From Clostridiales bacterium UBA1206 (GTDB taxonomy: Bacteria > Bacillota > Clostridia > Oscillospirales > CAG-382), in assembly GCA_002310055.1 (NCBI GenBank), contig DBXS01000013.1, positions 270-11,971 of the forward strand: DNA of 11,702 nucleotides. Direction: 5' to 3'. The notes below the pieces were generated by a model. The model worked only from the letters and a program-made list of their open reading frames with translations, searched no databases and was not told the DNA's origin. The translations under genes and the position numbers were made by a program. Positions 1 to 7,558 of this stretch are shown piece after piece (position 1 is the first letter of the stretch; each line of letters opens with the position of its first letter).

Positions 1-1119
1 GGCGCGGATCAGTACCGCGGCTGGTTCCAGGCCTCGCTGCTCACGGCGGTGGGCGCTCTGGGCGGCGGCGCGCCGTACAGACAGGTGCTCACTCACGGCT
101 GGGTGGTCGACGGCGAAGGCAAGGCGATGCACAAATCGCTGGGCAACGCCATCGCGCCCGAGGAGATAATCAAAAAATACGGCGGCGATATGCTCAGACT
201 GTGGGTCGCGGCTTCGGATTACCGCGTGGACGTGCGCGCTTCGGAAGAGATATTCAAACAGCTTTCGGAATCCTACCGCAAGATCCGCAACACGCTGCGC
301 ATACTGCTCGCCAACCTGGGCGAGAGCGATTTCGACCCCGACGCCGACTGCGTTCCTTACGACAAGCTCGAACCGCTCGATAAATGGATCCTTTCGCGCC
401 TGAACAAGCTCGTAAAGACCGTGAACGAAGCGTACTCCGCGTATGAATTCCATATGGTCTACCACGAGATCCACAATTTCTGCTCTATCGATCTTTCCAA
501 GATCTACGTCGATATAACCAAAGACCGTATGTACTGCGAAAAGAAAGATTCCGTTTCGCGCCGCGCCGCGCAGACCGTTATGTACGCCGCGGCTTCCGCG
601 ATAATCCGTATGCTTTCGCCGGTGCTTTCGTTCACCGCCGAAGAGGCGTGGGGATATCTGCCGCACGGGAAGAGCGACGATACGCGCAGCGTGTTCCTCA
701 ACGATATGCCCGCGTACGACGAAAATATCTGCTTTGACGAGCTCGAGGAAAGCTACGACAAGCTGTTCGAATACCGCGACACCGTGCTCAAAGCGCTCGA
801 GGAAGCGCGCGCCGCCAGAGTCATCGGCAAATCGCTCGACGCCGACCTCGTCATATACGCGCCCGCAGACAACGAGGCGCTGAAGATATTCGCGTCTCAC
901 GCCGACTGTCTCGACACGGTGTTCATCACCAGCAAGGTCGAACTCACCGAAGGCGAGGCCCCCGAAGGCGCGTTCAAAGACGAACTTTCGGGCATATCGG
1001 TAGTCGTCAAGCCCGCTTCGGGCGAAAAATGCGTGCGCTGCTGGCGCTCCGTCGAAGAATACACCGTCGACGAAGACGGCCAGCACCTCTGCGGCCGCTG
1101 CAAAAACGCCGTATGCTGA
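1..1119 (+). CDS. ileS: Isoleucyl-tRNA synthetase, C-terminal part (5' end outside window)
   Basis: This class I aminoacyl-tRNA synthetase charges tRNA-Ile in the cytoplasm. The reading frame is open from base 1, so only the last 372 residues are present and the HIGH motif lies upstream of the window. The fragment begins with the core segment GADQYRGWFQ. It continues through VVDGEGKAMHKSLGN, which holds the KMSKS-loop equivalent (here AMHKS, bases 124-138). The GGDMLRLWVA segment and the helical anticodon-binding domain follow. The C-terminus carries a zinc-finger pattern, CVRC (codons from 1030) and CGRC (codons from 1090), which is typical of the bacterial-type enzyme. The gene ends at a TGA overlapping the lspA start by 7 bases. 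The internal GTG at 49 is not a real start because homologous sequence continues to its left. A T-box leader is common upstream of this gene in Gram-positives but would be outside the window. Family assignment is very secure. Confidence 0.97.
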   Translation, partial: GADQYRGWFQASLLTAVGALGGGAPYRQVLTHGWVVDGEGKAMHKSLGNAIAPEEIIKKYGGDMLRLWVAASDYRVDVRASEEIFKQLSESYRKIRNTLRILLANLGESDFDPDADCVPYDKLEPLDKWILSRLNKLVKTVNEAYSAYEFHMVYHEIHNFCSIDLSKIYVDITKDRMYCEKKDSVSRRAAQTVMYAAASAIIRMLSPVLSFTAEEAWGYLPHGKSDDTRSVFLNDMPAYDENICFDELEESYDKLFEYRDTVLKALEEARAARVIGKSLDADLVIYAPADNEALKIFASHADCLDTVFITSKVELTEGEAPEGAFKDELSGISVVVKPASGEKCVRCWRSVEEYTVDEDGQHLCGRCKNAVC

Positions 1120-1682
1120 CGTTTTTCGTCACGTTGGGCGTGGTCCTGATCGACCAGCTCACAAAACTCATAATCCGCCTCTCTATGGAAGTCGGCGATT
1201 CGTTCCGGCTTATCCCGGGGGTGGTGAATATCACCTACGTGCAGAACGACGGCGCCGCTTTCGGTATGCTGGGCGACGCGAGATGGGTGTTCATAATCGT
1301 CTCCGTCGCCGCCATAGCGGGCATGGTGTGGTTCCTCAAAAAGTATTCCAAACGCCACGTCCTGCTCACGCTCGCGGTGTCGTTCGTGCTGGGCGGAGGC
1401 ATAGGCAATATGATCGACCGCCTGTTCGTCACCGACGAAGCGGGCAGGCACGTCGTGACCGATTTCATCGAACCCGCTTTCGTCAAGTTCGCGGTGTTCA
1501 ACGCCGCCGATTCGTTCATAACGGTCGGCGCGGTAATGCTCGGCGTTTATCTGATCTTTATCGAACCCAAGGTCGAAAAACGGCTCAAAGCGCAAAAAGA
1601 GCAGCAGCAAGACGCTGAAGAATATCAAAACGAAGACGGAGCTGGCACGCAGGATGGAGACAATGACGATAACGGTATCTGA
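1113..1682 (+). CDS. lspA: Lipoprotein signal peptidase II
   Basis: This membrane aspartic protease cleaves the signal peptide of diacylglyceryl-modified prolipoproteins. The 189-residue product starts MLTFFVTLGVV, so the first membrane segment begins at residue 2; further membrane segments lie near 57-75, 83-100 and 128-151. Family motifs are all present: D14-QLTK, QNDGAAFG (residues 44-51), GGGIGNMIDRL (94-104), VVTDFIE (114-120) and FNAADS (129-134). The conserved aspartates 102, 117 and 133 include the catalytic pair. The start is set by the membrane segment and by the ATGCTGA overlap with the end of ileS. No Shine-Dalgarno is visible before it, so translation is probably coupled to ileS. 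An upstream in-frame ATG at 1029 would only add an arginine-rich shadow of ileS. About 38 residues follow the last membrane segment. They are rich in Gln, Glu, Asp and Asn, longer than in the usual protein of about 150-165 residues, and they overlap the next gene. Confidence 0.95.
   Translation: MLTFFVTLGVVLIDQLTKLIIRLSMEVGDSFRLIPGVVNITYVQNDGAAFGMLGDARWVFIIVSVAAIAGMVWFLKKYSKRHVLLTLAVSFVLGGGIGNMIDRLFVTDEAGRHVVTDFIEPAFVKFAVFNAADSFITVGAVMLGVYLIFIEPKVEKRLKAQKEQQQDAEEYQNEDGAGTQDGDNDDNGI
1651..1659 (+). promoter_or_regulatory. Ribosome binding site bearing on the rluD start
   Basis: AGGA at 1651-1654 lies 8 bases before the ATG at 1663, and GGAG at 1656-1659 follows it. The ATG at 1654 overlaps the AGGA. 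Its only other Shine-Dalgarno candidate is GGAG at 1638-1641, 12 bases away. This favours 1663 as the true start, although 1654 was kept as the outer limit of the gene. Confidence 0.45.
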
Positions 1683-2580
1683 TATCGACGCGCTGACGCG
1701 GCTCGACGTTTTCGTCTCGGAGCAGTGCTCCGTCAGCCGTTCCCTTGCCCAGTCCGTCATCAAAGACGGGTTCGTCAAGGTCAACGGCTGTGTTTGTATG
1801 AAAAGCTGCAAGTTAAAGGAAGGCGATACCGTCGAAGTAAAGCTCCCGCCCGTGCGCGAGCTCGCCGCGGTCCCCGAAGACCTGCCGGTGGATATCGTCT
1901 ACGAAGACGAACATCTGCTGGTGGTCGACAAACCCAAAGGTATGGTCGTCCACCCCGCGAACGGCAACGAATCCGGCACGCTTGTCAACGCGCTGCTCTA
2001 TCACTGCCGCGGAAGACTTTCTTCCATCAACGGCGTGGTCCGCCCGGGAATAGTCCACCGCATCGACAAAGACACCTCCGGGCTGCTCATCGTCGCCAAG
2101 ACCGACGAGGCGCACAACGGGCTCGCGGAGCAGATCGCCTCGCATTCGTTCATCCGCAAATACGAAGCCGTGTGCGACGGCGGCTTTGCCGAAGACCGCG
2201 GCACTTGCGATTTCCCCATAGGCCGAAGCGAAAAAGACCGTAAAAAGATGGCGGTGACGTATAAGAATTCCCGCGAAGCGCGCACCGACTGGGAAGTGCT
2301 CGCGCGGTACCGCGGCTACACGCATCTGCGGCTCACGCTTCATACCGGCCGCACGCATCAGATACGCGTCCATATGGCGCACATCGGCCACCCCGTCACC
2401 GGCGACGCCGTTTACGGCAAAGCCAAGAACCCCTTCGGGCTGGAAGGCCAGTGCCTGTTCGCGCGCTTTATCTCGTTCACGCACCCCGTTACGGGCGAAA
2501 CGCTCGCGTTCGAGGCGCCGTACCCCGAATATTTCGCAAAGACGCTCGAAAAGCTGAACAAAGCGTACTCACTCGAATAA
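1654..2580 (+). CDS. rluD: RluD/RluA-family 23S rRNA pseudouridine synthase
   Basis: The product is predicted to isomerise uridine to pseudouridine in RNA, most likely in large-subunit rRNA. It has an N-terminal S4 RNA-binding domain (about residues 12-65, including SVSRSLAQSVIKDGFVKVNG). The catalytic domain follows, with VVDKPKGMVVHP (90-101) and HRIDKDTSGLL (135-145), in which D138 is the expected catalytic aspartate. The RTHQIRVHMAHIGHPV segment lies toward the C-terminal end. Length (308 aa) fits the RluD/YlyB group. The start overlaps lspA by 29 bases. An alternative ATG at 1663 gives a product three residues shorter and is better placed behind AGGA (1651-1654) and GGAG (1656-1659). Gene order ileS-lspA-rluD matches other Firmicutes, for example the Bacillus subtilis ileS-ylyA-lspA-ylyB region. 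The exact target uridine cannot be read from the sequence, so the symbol means family and context rather than proven site specificity. Confidence 0.92.
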   Translation: METMTITVSDIDALTRLDVFVSEQCSVSRSLAQSVIKDGFVKVNGCVCMKSCKLKEGDTVEVKLPPVRELAAVPEDLPVDIVYEDEHLLVVDKPKGMVVHPANGNESGTLVNALLYHCRGRLSSINGVVRPGIVHRIDKDTSGLLIVAKTDEAHNGLAEQIASHSFIRKYEAVCDGGFAEDRGTCDFPIGRSEKDRKKMAVTYKNSREARTDWEVLARYRGYTHLRLTLHTGRTHQIRVHMAHIGHPVTGDAVYGKAKNPFGLEGQCLFARFISFTHPVTGETLAFEAPYPEYFAKTLEKLNKAYSLE

Positions 2581-2612
2581 AAAAACAAAAACGGTTACGA
2601 AAGGAAAAGCAA

Positions 2613-3455
2613 ATGGAACAAAGCAAGCTTTTGTATCTTCGTAAAAAAGCCGCGCAGATACGCCGTCTCATAATAGAGGGCGTATACAACGCCGGCAGCG
2701 GCCATCCCGGCGGATCGCTTTCGTGCGCCGACGTGATGGCGTATCTGTATTTTGAAAAAATGAACGTCTCCGCCGCCGATCCGCAGGATCCCGGCCGCGA
2801 CAGATTCGTGCTTTCCAAAGGTCACGCCTCGCCCGCGCTCTACGCGGCGCTGGCGCTCAAGGGGTATTTCCCCGCGGAAGAAATAAAGACCCTGCGCAAG
2901 CTGGGGTCAAGACTGCAGGGACATCCCGATATGCACACCGTCCCCGGCGTGGATATGTCCACGGGGTCATTGGGTCAGGGCTTTTCCGCCGCCTGCGGAA
3001 TGGCGAAAGCCGCAAAGATCACCGGCGCAAAGTATCACGTCTACACGCTGCTCGGCGACGGCGAATCGCAGGAAGGCGAGGTGTGGGAGGCGGCGATGTT
3101 CGCCGCGCATTACAAGCTCGATAATCTCACCGCTTTTCTGGATTACAACAAGCTGCAGATCGACGGCGACGTGCGCAAGGTGATGAACCCCGACCCGCTC
3201 GACGAAAAGTTCCGCGCTTTCGGCTGGGAAGTCCGCTTCATCGACGGCCACGACTTCCGGCAGATCGAAGCGGCGGTATCTTCGGGCGTAAAGGACAAAC
3301 CGCTTATGATAATCTGCGACACAGTCAAAGGCAAAGGCGTGTCGTTTATGGAAAACGCCGTCGGCTGGCACGGCAAGGCGCCCAAACAGCCCGAATACGA
3401 GCAGGCGGTAAAAGAACTCGATGCCGCGCTTCAAGAATTTGCGGAGGTGGAATGA
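2613..3455 (+). CDS. Transketolase, N-terminal subunit
   Basis: This is the thiamine-diphosphate-binding half of a split transketolase, which moves two-carbon units between ketose and aldose phosphates in the non-oxidative pentose phosphate pathway. The 280-residue product shows GSGHPGGSLSCADV (28-41), DRFVLSKGHASPALYA (63-78), GHPDMHTVPGVDMSTGSLGQG (103-123) and the ThDP/metal motif from GDGESQEGEVWEA (148-160) to LDYNKLQIDG (176-185). It stops where a full-length enzyme would continue into its pyrimidine-binding domain, and that domain is encoded by the next gene. The start at 2613 is supported by AGGA at 2602-2605, 7 bases upstream, and by the expected N-terminus of the family. A 32-base A-rich gap separates it from rluD, with no hairpin seen. 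Split transketolases are widespread in Clostridia and other Firmicutes. A sugar-pathway-specific role is possible, but no sugar genes lie next to it here. Confidence 0.95.
   Translation: MEQSKLLYLRKKAAQIRRLIIEGVYNAGSGHPGGSLSCADVMAYLYFEKMNVSAADPQDPGRDRFVLSKGHASPALYAALALKGYFPAEEIKTLRKLGSRLQGHPDMHTVPGVDMSTGSLGQGFSAACGMAKAAKITGAKYHVYTLLGDGESQEGEVWEAAMFAAHYKLDNLTAFLDYNKLQIDGDVRKVMNPDPLDEKFRAFGWEVRFIDGHDFRQIEAAVSSGVKDKPLMIICDTVKGKGVSFMENAVGWHGKAPKQPEYEQAVKELDAALQEFAEVE
3443..3450 (+). promoter_or_regulatory. Strong ribosome binding site for the transketolase C subunit
   Basis: GGAGGTGG lies inside the last codons of the N-subunit gene, 6 bases before the ATG at 3457. It fixes the C-subunit start at 3457 rather than at in-frame ATGs further upstream such as 3421. 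It also suggests that both halves are made from one message at similar levels. Confidence 0.8.
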
Positions 3456-3456
3456 A

Positions 3457-4389
3457 ATGGCGGATATAGCTACCAGAGCTTCTTACGGCAGGGCGCTCGC
3501 AGACTTAGGCGAAAAATACATGTTCGCGGTCATGGACGCCGACCTTTCCGGCTCCACCCAGACTAAGAAATTTGCCGATAAATTCCCGGAACGCTTTATA
3601 AACTGCGGCATAGCCGAACAGAACATGATCGGCGTCGCCGCCGGTATCGCGGCGACCGGCATGCCCGTGTTCGCTTCTTCGTTCGCAATGTTCGCTTCCG
3701 GCAGGGCGTACGAGCAGATACGCAATTCCGTGGGACACACAAAGCTCAACGTAAAGATCTGCGCGTCGCACGCGGGCGTCACCGTGGGCGAAGACGGCGC
3801 CACCCACCAGTTCTGCGAGGATATCGCCATAATGCGTTCCATCCCCGGGATGGTGGTCATCTCTCCCGCCGACGACACCGAAGCGTACGCCGCGATAGAA
3901 GCCATACTCAAATACGACGGTCCCGTCTACTGCCGTCTGGGCAGGCAGGCGGTGCCCGTGGTGTTTGACCCGGCGACGTATAAGTTCGAACTTTTCAAAG
4001 CCGTCCCGCTCACGCAGGGCGACGACTGCGCGGTGTTCGCGCACGGCGTAATGATAGACCGCGCGCTTCAGGCGTACAAACTGCTCAAAGACGAAGGCAT
4101 AGAGATATCCGTTATCAACACCCACACCGTCAAGCCGCTCGACGAACAGACCGTGCTCGAATACGCCGCAAAGACGCGCCGCGTCGTCACGGTGGAAGAG
4201 CATTCGGTGATCGGCGGGTTAGGCAGCGCGGTGTGCGAACTGCTTAGCGAAAAACTCCCCACGCCCGTCACGCGCGTAGGGATCAACGACGTGTTCGGCG
4301 TCTCGGGCAAGGCGGGCGAACTGCTCGATCTGTTCGGGCTCAACGCCGCGGGGATAGTCAGGGCGGTAAAAGAACAGCTCGCAAAATAA
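3457..4389 (+). CDS. Transketolase, C-terminal subunit
   Basis: This is the partner of the preceding gene. It supplies the pyrimidine-binding domain and the C-terminal domain of a split transketolase, so the active ThDP site should form between the two chains. The 310-residue product begins MADIATRASYGRALADLG. It carries DADLSGSTQT (27-36), NCGIAEQNMIG (49-59) with E54 as the expected cofactor-activating glutamate, and HAGVTVGEDGATHQ (105-118). ISPADD and a Rossmann-like C-terminal domain (HTVKPLD, VVTVEEHSVIGGLG) follow. The latter resembles the same domain of DXS and pyruvate dehydrogenase E1-beta proteins. It is not DXS itself, because the ThDP half lies in a separate gene of transketolase type. 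Only one base separates it from the upstream stop. The pairing and length are normal for the family. Confidence 0.95.
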   Translation: MADIATRASYGRALADLGEKYMFAVMDADLSGSTQTKKFADKFPERFINCGIAEQNMIGVAAGIAATGMPVFASSFAMFASGRAYEQIRNSVGHTKLNVKICASHAGVTVGEDGATHQFCEDIAIMRSIPGMVVISPADDTEAYAAIEAILKYDGPVYCRLGRQAVPVVFDPATYKFELFKAVPLTQGDDCAVFAHGVMIDRALQAYKLLKDEGIEISVINTHTVKPLDEQTVLEYAAKTRRVVTVEEHSVIGGLGSAVCELLSEKLPTPVTRVGINDVFGVSGKAGELLDLFGLNAAGIVRAVKEQLAK

Positions 4390-4409
4390 ATTCAAAGAGG
4401 GCAGAAAGT

Positions 4410-5126
4410 ATGAACGTTACTGAATTCGATAAAAATATGCGCGCGCTGCTGGGCGAAAGCGAACCCTGGGACGCCGACGGCGTACAGATCGACTGCGGCG
4501 GCGACATCAAAAAAGCGCTCGTCGCGCTCGACTGCACTTCAGGCGCGCTCGAACGCGCAAAAGAGACGGGCGCAGACCTTATCGTCACGCATCATCCGCT
4601 CATTTTCCGCCCGCTTTCAAGCATAAAAGCTTCGGATTCCGTGGGAGGCAGAGCGCTCGCCGCCTGCCGCGCCGGCATATCTGTCGTCGCTTACCACACG
4701 TGCCTCGATATCGCAGCGGGCGGCGTCAACGACAGCCTCGCTCTGGCGCTCGGCATTAAGAACGCGCGCCCATTCGTGCCCTACGGCAGGATCGGGACGG
4801 TGCGGCAGACAGCGTTTACGGCTTTTGCGCGCAGGTGCGAAAAAGCGCTGGGCGTGCGGGCGCAGAACGCGCTCGACTGCGGCGTCCCCGTGCAAAAGAT
4901 CGCGCTCGTTTCGGGTTCGGGCAAAAGCGAAGTCAAATCGGCTCACGAGGCCGGCGCCGACACTTTCGTCACCGGCGAAGTCACCCACGACGCTATGATC
5001 GACTGCCGCGAATACGGCATGAATCTGCTTTGCCTCACCCATTTCGCCACCGAAAACGTGGTGCTGCCGTTTTTGGCGGAGCAGGTAAAACGGTTCGTGC
5101 CGGAGGTCGCTTTTTATGGCGTTTGA
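4410..5126 (+). CDS. Nif3-like (DUF34) dinuclear metal-centre protein
   Basis: This 238-residue protein belongs to the Nif3/YbgI/YqfO family, often labelled 'GTP cyclohydrolase 1 type 2'; its true biochemical role is unsettled. Expected metal ligands are visible: the THHPLIF motif (H61, H62), HTCLDIAAGGVND (96-108, including H96 and D100), and near the C-terminus THFATEN with H211 and E215. The usual GHYxTE is here THFATE. TGEVTHD (188-194) also fits. There is no inserted PII-like middle domain, so this is the short form, as in E. coli YbgI. The start at 4410 follows AGAGGG (4396-4401) at 8 bases. The gene overlaps rqcH by 11 bases and carries its ribosome binding site. In many Firmicutes nif3 sits beside a tRNA m1A22 methyltransferase gene; that partner is absent here. 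Confidence 0.93.
   Translation: MNVTEFDKNMRALLGESEPWDADGVQIDCGGDIKKALVALDCTSGALERAKETGADLIVTHHPLIFRPLSSIKASDSVGGRALAACRAGISVVAYHTCLDIAAGGVNDSLALALGIKNARPFVPYGRIGTVRQTAFTAFARRCEKALGVRAQNALDCGVPVQKIALVSGSGKSEVKSAHEAGADTFVTGEVTHDAMIDCREYGMNLLCLTHFATENVVLPFLAEQVKRFVPEVAFYGV
5102..5106 (+). promoter_or_regulatory. Ribosome binding site of rqcH inside nif3
   Basis: GGAGG lies within the last codons of nif3, 9 bases before the ATG at 5116. It fixes the rqcH start although that start lies upstream of the nif3 stop codon, and it suggests the two genes are translated together. Confidence 0.75.
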
Positions 5127-6804
5127 CGGATTTTTCTGCGCCGCGCTGGCGCACGAGCTGAACGAAACGATAACCGGCTGCCGCGTGGAAAAAGTCAATT
5201 ACCGCGGCTCTTCCGCCGAGCTCGCGCTTTACGGCGAAAAGACCAAAAAATACCTTTTGCTGTCGCTTTCCGCGGCGGCAAATTTCATAACTGTGGCAAA
5301 AGAGCCGTCGCTTGCCAACGATATCCCAAACGCGTTCTGTCTGCTTTTGCGCAAGCACCTGCAGTCGGCAAAGCTCGTGTCCGTTTCGGCGGTGGAAGAC
5401 GAGCGCATAATCGCGTTCGTTTTCGATTCGCCGGATGAATTAGGGCATATTTCCGAAAAAACGCTGTACGCCGAGATCATGGGCAGATATTCCAATCTCG
5501 TCATAACGTCGGGCGGAAAAGTGCTGGGCAGCCTTTATTCGGGCGACCTGGTCTCGTACAGGCGCGCGCTCATGCCGGGGCTTCCGTACGAGCTGCCGCC
5601 CAGGCAGGAAAAGATCTCCGCCCGCGCGGTCACGTACGAAGAATTTTCCAAGCTTTGCGAAACCGACGCCGAAAAGAGCTGCGAAAAATTCCTGCTCGAA
5701 ACGTTCTTGTGCTTTTCGCCGCTTTCGGCTTACGAAACGGCGCGTATCGCCGCCGGCGACGCTTCGCTGTGCGTAAAATACGCCGATCCGAAAAAGCTTT
5801 TCGATGCGGTAAAACGTATATGTTCTGCGCCGCAGAACGGCGTATTCGCCCCCACCGCGGTCTACGACGGCGAAAACGGCGTGGAATTCTATTTCACCGA
5901 TATCACGCGCTACGGCGGCAAAGAAAAACGCACATATCCCACGCTTTGCGAACTCACGCGCAGCTACTTCGCGCTCAAGGGCGCGCGCGCCCTGCTCAAA
6001 GAGCGCACATCCGACCTCGCTTCCGTGGTGTCGCAGCGCATAAAGCGGTTGGAAAAGAAATCTTCCGCCCAGCGCGAAGAGCTCGCCGAATGCGCCAAAA
6101 AGGACGAATACCGCGAATCGGGCGAGCTTATAACTTCAAATATGTACCGCATCAGGCCCGGTGACGCGGAATGCGTCTGCACCGACTGGAACACCGGGAA
6201 CGAAGTGAAAATAAAGCTCGACCCGCGCCTTTCGCCTTCGGCGAACGCGGCTAAGCTGTTCAAAAAATACCGCAAGCTCAAGACCGCCGAGCAGATGCTC
6301 GCCGAACAGCTCGCCGAAAGCGACGAAGAAAAGAAATATCTCGAATCGGTCATGGATTCCATAGAGCGCTGCGAAAGCGGCGACGACGCCGAGCATATAA
6401 AGGAAGAACTCGTCCTGGGCGGATATATCCGCAAGCAGAACAAAAAGCAGTTCTTAAAACCCGCGCGCCCCGCCGAATACGTCACTCCGGGCGGTTTCAA
6501 GGTGCGCGTGGGCAGGAACAACATAATGAACGATCAACTCACCAAATCGGCGGCAAAAGACGATATCTGGTTCCACGTCAAAAAGTTCAGCGGCAGCCAC
6601 GTTATTCTTTATACCGAAGGCCGCGAGCCCGGCGACGAAGACTATACCGAGGCGGCGCGGCTCGCCGCGGCGAACTCCTCGGTGCGCGGCGGCAAAAACG
6701 TGGAAGTCGATTACACCCGCGTGCGCAACGTCCGCAAGCCGGCGGGCGCCAAACCGGGGTACGTCACTTACGATAGATATTTCACCGCGGTGGTGGATCC
6801 GTAA
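5116..6804 (+). CDS. rqcH: RqcH (Rqc2/NEMF, NFACT family) ribosome quality-control protein
   Basis: RqcH binds peptidyl-tRNA on stalled 50S subunits and directs untemplated alanine-tail addition that marks the nascent chain for degradation. Older annotations call this family fibronectin-binding protein A (FbpA). The 562-residue product starts with MAFDGFFCAALAHEL and has the NFACT-N core with NDIPNAFCLLLRKHL (68-82) and YAEIMGRYSNL. A charged helical and coiled-coil middle follows at roughly residues 290-430. The C-terminal NFACT-R domain includes DDIWFHVKKFSGSHVIL, a helix rich in alanine, and the closing PGYVTYDRYFTAVV. The tRNA-contacting Asp-Arg pair of the family (D97/R98 in Bacillus subtilis) seems to correspond to E96-R97 here, within VEDERIIAF. 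The gene overlaps nif3 by 11 bases, and a 24-base gap follows before the sirtuin gene. Identification is secure; activity is inferred from the family. Confidence 0.94.
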   Translation: MAFDGFFCAALAHELNETITGCRVEKVNYRGSSAELALYGEKTKKYLLLSLSAAANFITVAKEPSLANDIPNAFCLLLRKHLQSAKLVSVSAVEDERIIAFVFDSPDELGHISEKTLYAEIMGRYSNLVITSGGKVLGSLYSGDLVSYRRALMPGLPYELPPRQEKISARAVTYEEFSKLCETDAEKSCEKFLLETFLCFSPLSAYETARIAAGDASLCVKYADPKKLFDAVKRICSAPQNGVFAPTAVYDGENGVEFYFTDITRYGGKEKRTYPTLCELTRSYFALKGARALLKERTSDLASVVSQRIKRLEKKSSAQREELAECAKKDEYRESGELITSNMYRIRPGDAECVCTDWNTGNEVKIKLDPRLSPSANAAKLFKKYRKLKTAEQMLAEQLAESDEEKKYLESVMDSIERCESGDDAEHIKEELVLGGYIRKQNKKQFLKPARPAEYVTPGGFKVRVGRNNIMNDQLTKSAAKDDIWFHVKKFSGSHVILYTEGREPGDEDYTEAARLAAANSSVRGGKNVEVDYTRVRNVRKPAGAKPGYVTYDRYFTAVVDP

Positions 6805-6828
6805 AAAACGAAAAATGGAGGCGGCATC

Positions 6829-7539
6829 ATGGACGAACGGCTCAAAGAGATAATATTTTCGCACAAAAACACGGTGTTTTTCGGCGGCGCGGGCGTTTCC
6901 ACCGCCAGCGGCATACCGGATTTCCGGTCCGCCGACGGCATCTATTCCCAGGGCGGCGTGGTCCCGCCGGAAGAAATACTTTCGCACACCTTCTTTATGG
7001 AGCGCACGGCGGAATTCTATAAATTTTACCGCGAAAAGATGATCTATCCCGACGCGCGTCCCAACGCCTGCCATATCGCGCTCGCCAAGCTGGAAAAAGA
7101 AGGCAGGGTGAGCGCCGTGGTGACGCAGAACATAGATAACCTCCACCAGGAGGCGGGGAGCAAGACGGTGTACGAACTTCACGGCTCGGTTTACCGCAAC
7201 CGCTGCACGCGGTGCGGCAAAAAATACGGGCTCGATCATATTATGAATACCGAAGGCGTGCCGCGCTGCGAACACTGCGGCGGCATAATAAAGCCCGACG
7301 TGGTGCTTTACGAAGAACAGCTCGACCCCGACTGCATCACTTCCGCCTGCCGCGCCATAGCGAACGCCGACGTGCTCATCATAGGCGGAACGTCGCTCAC
7401 AGTCTACCCGGCGGCGTCGTTCGTCAACTATTTTTCGGGTCAGCATCTCGTACTCATCAACAAGACCCCCACGCCCGCCGATAAACTCGCCGACCTCGTC
7501 ATCCACGGCGATATAGCGGAAGCGATGAAACTCGACTGA
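6829..7539 (+). CDS. Sir2-family NAD-dependent protein deacylase
   Basis: The product is a sirtuin that removes acyl groups from lysine side chains using NAD+, giving nicotinamide and O-acyl-ADP-ribose. In 236 residues it shows the NAD-binding GGAGVSTASGIPDFRS (19-34), TQNIDNLH (99-106), the catalytic histidine H118 in ELHGSV, and a zinc site of C126, C129, C147 and C150. GGTSLTVYPA (186-195) and NKTPTPAD (211-218) follow. The residues after GIPDFRS lack the Tyr-x-x-Arg pair of desuccinylating (class III, CobB-like) sirtuins, so a class U deacetylase is more likely. The usual FGE-type segment is LYEE here. GGAGG at 6817-6821 lies 7 bases before the ATG, which sets the start. It is co-directional with rqcH and the U32 gene. 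Its substrate cannot be told from the sequence, and no acetyltransferase or acyl-CoA synthetase gene is nearby. Confidence 0.95.
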   Translation: MDERLKEIIFSHKNTVFFGGAGVSTASGIPDFRSADGIYSQGGVVPPEEILSHTFFMERTAEFYKFYREKMIYPDARPNACHIALAKLEKEGRVSAVVTQNIDNLHQEAGSKTVYELHGSVYRNRCTRCGKKYGLDHIMNTEGVPRCEHCGGIIKPDVVLYEEQLDPDCITSACRAIANADVLIIGGTSLTVYPAASFVNYFSGQHLVLINKTPTPADKLADLVIHGDIAEAMKLD

Positions 7540-7558
7540 AGCCACACAAGGAGCGAAT

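Noticed and set aside
1029..1112. Upstream ATG that would lengthen lspA by 28 residues
   Set aside because: The added residues are an arginine-rich shadow of the ileS zinc-finger region. Family motifs and the first membrane helix begin at 1113.
2581..2612. Promoter or terminator between rluD and the transketolase genes
   Set aside because: The gap is A-rich, but I see no hairpin, no convincing -35/-10 pair and a normal ribosome binding site, so continued transcription is the simpler reading.
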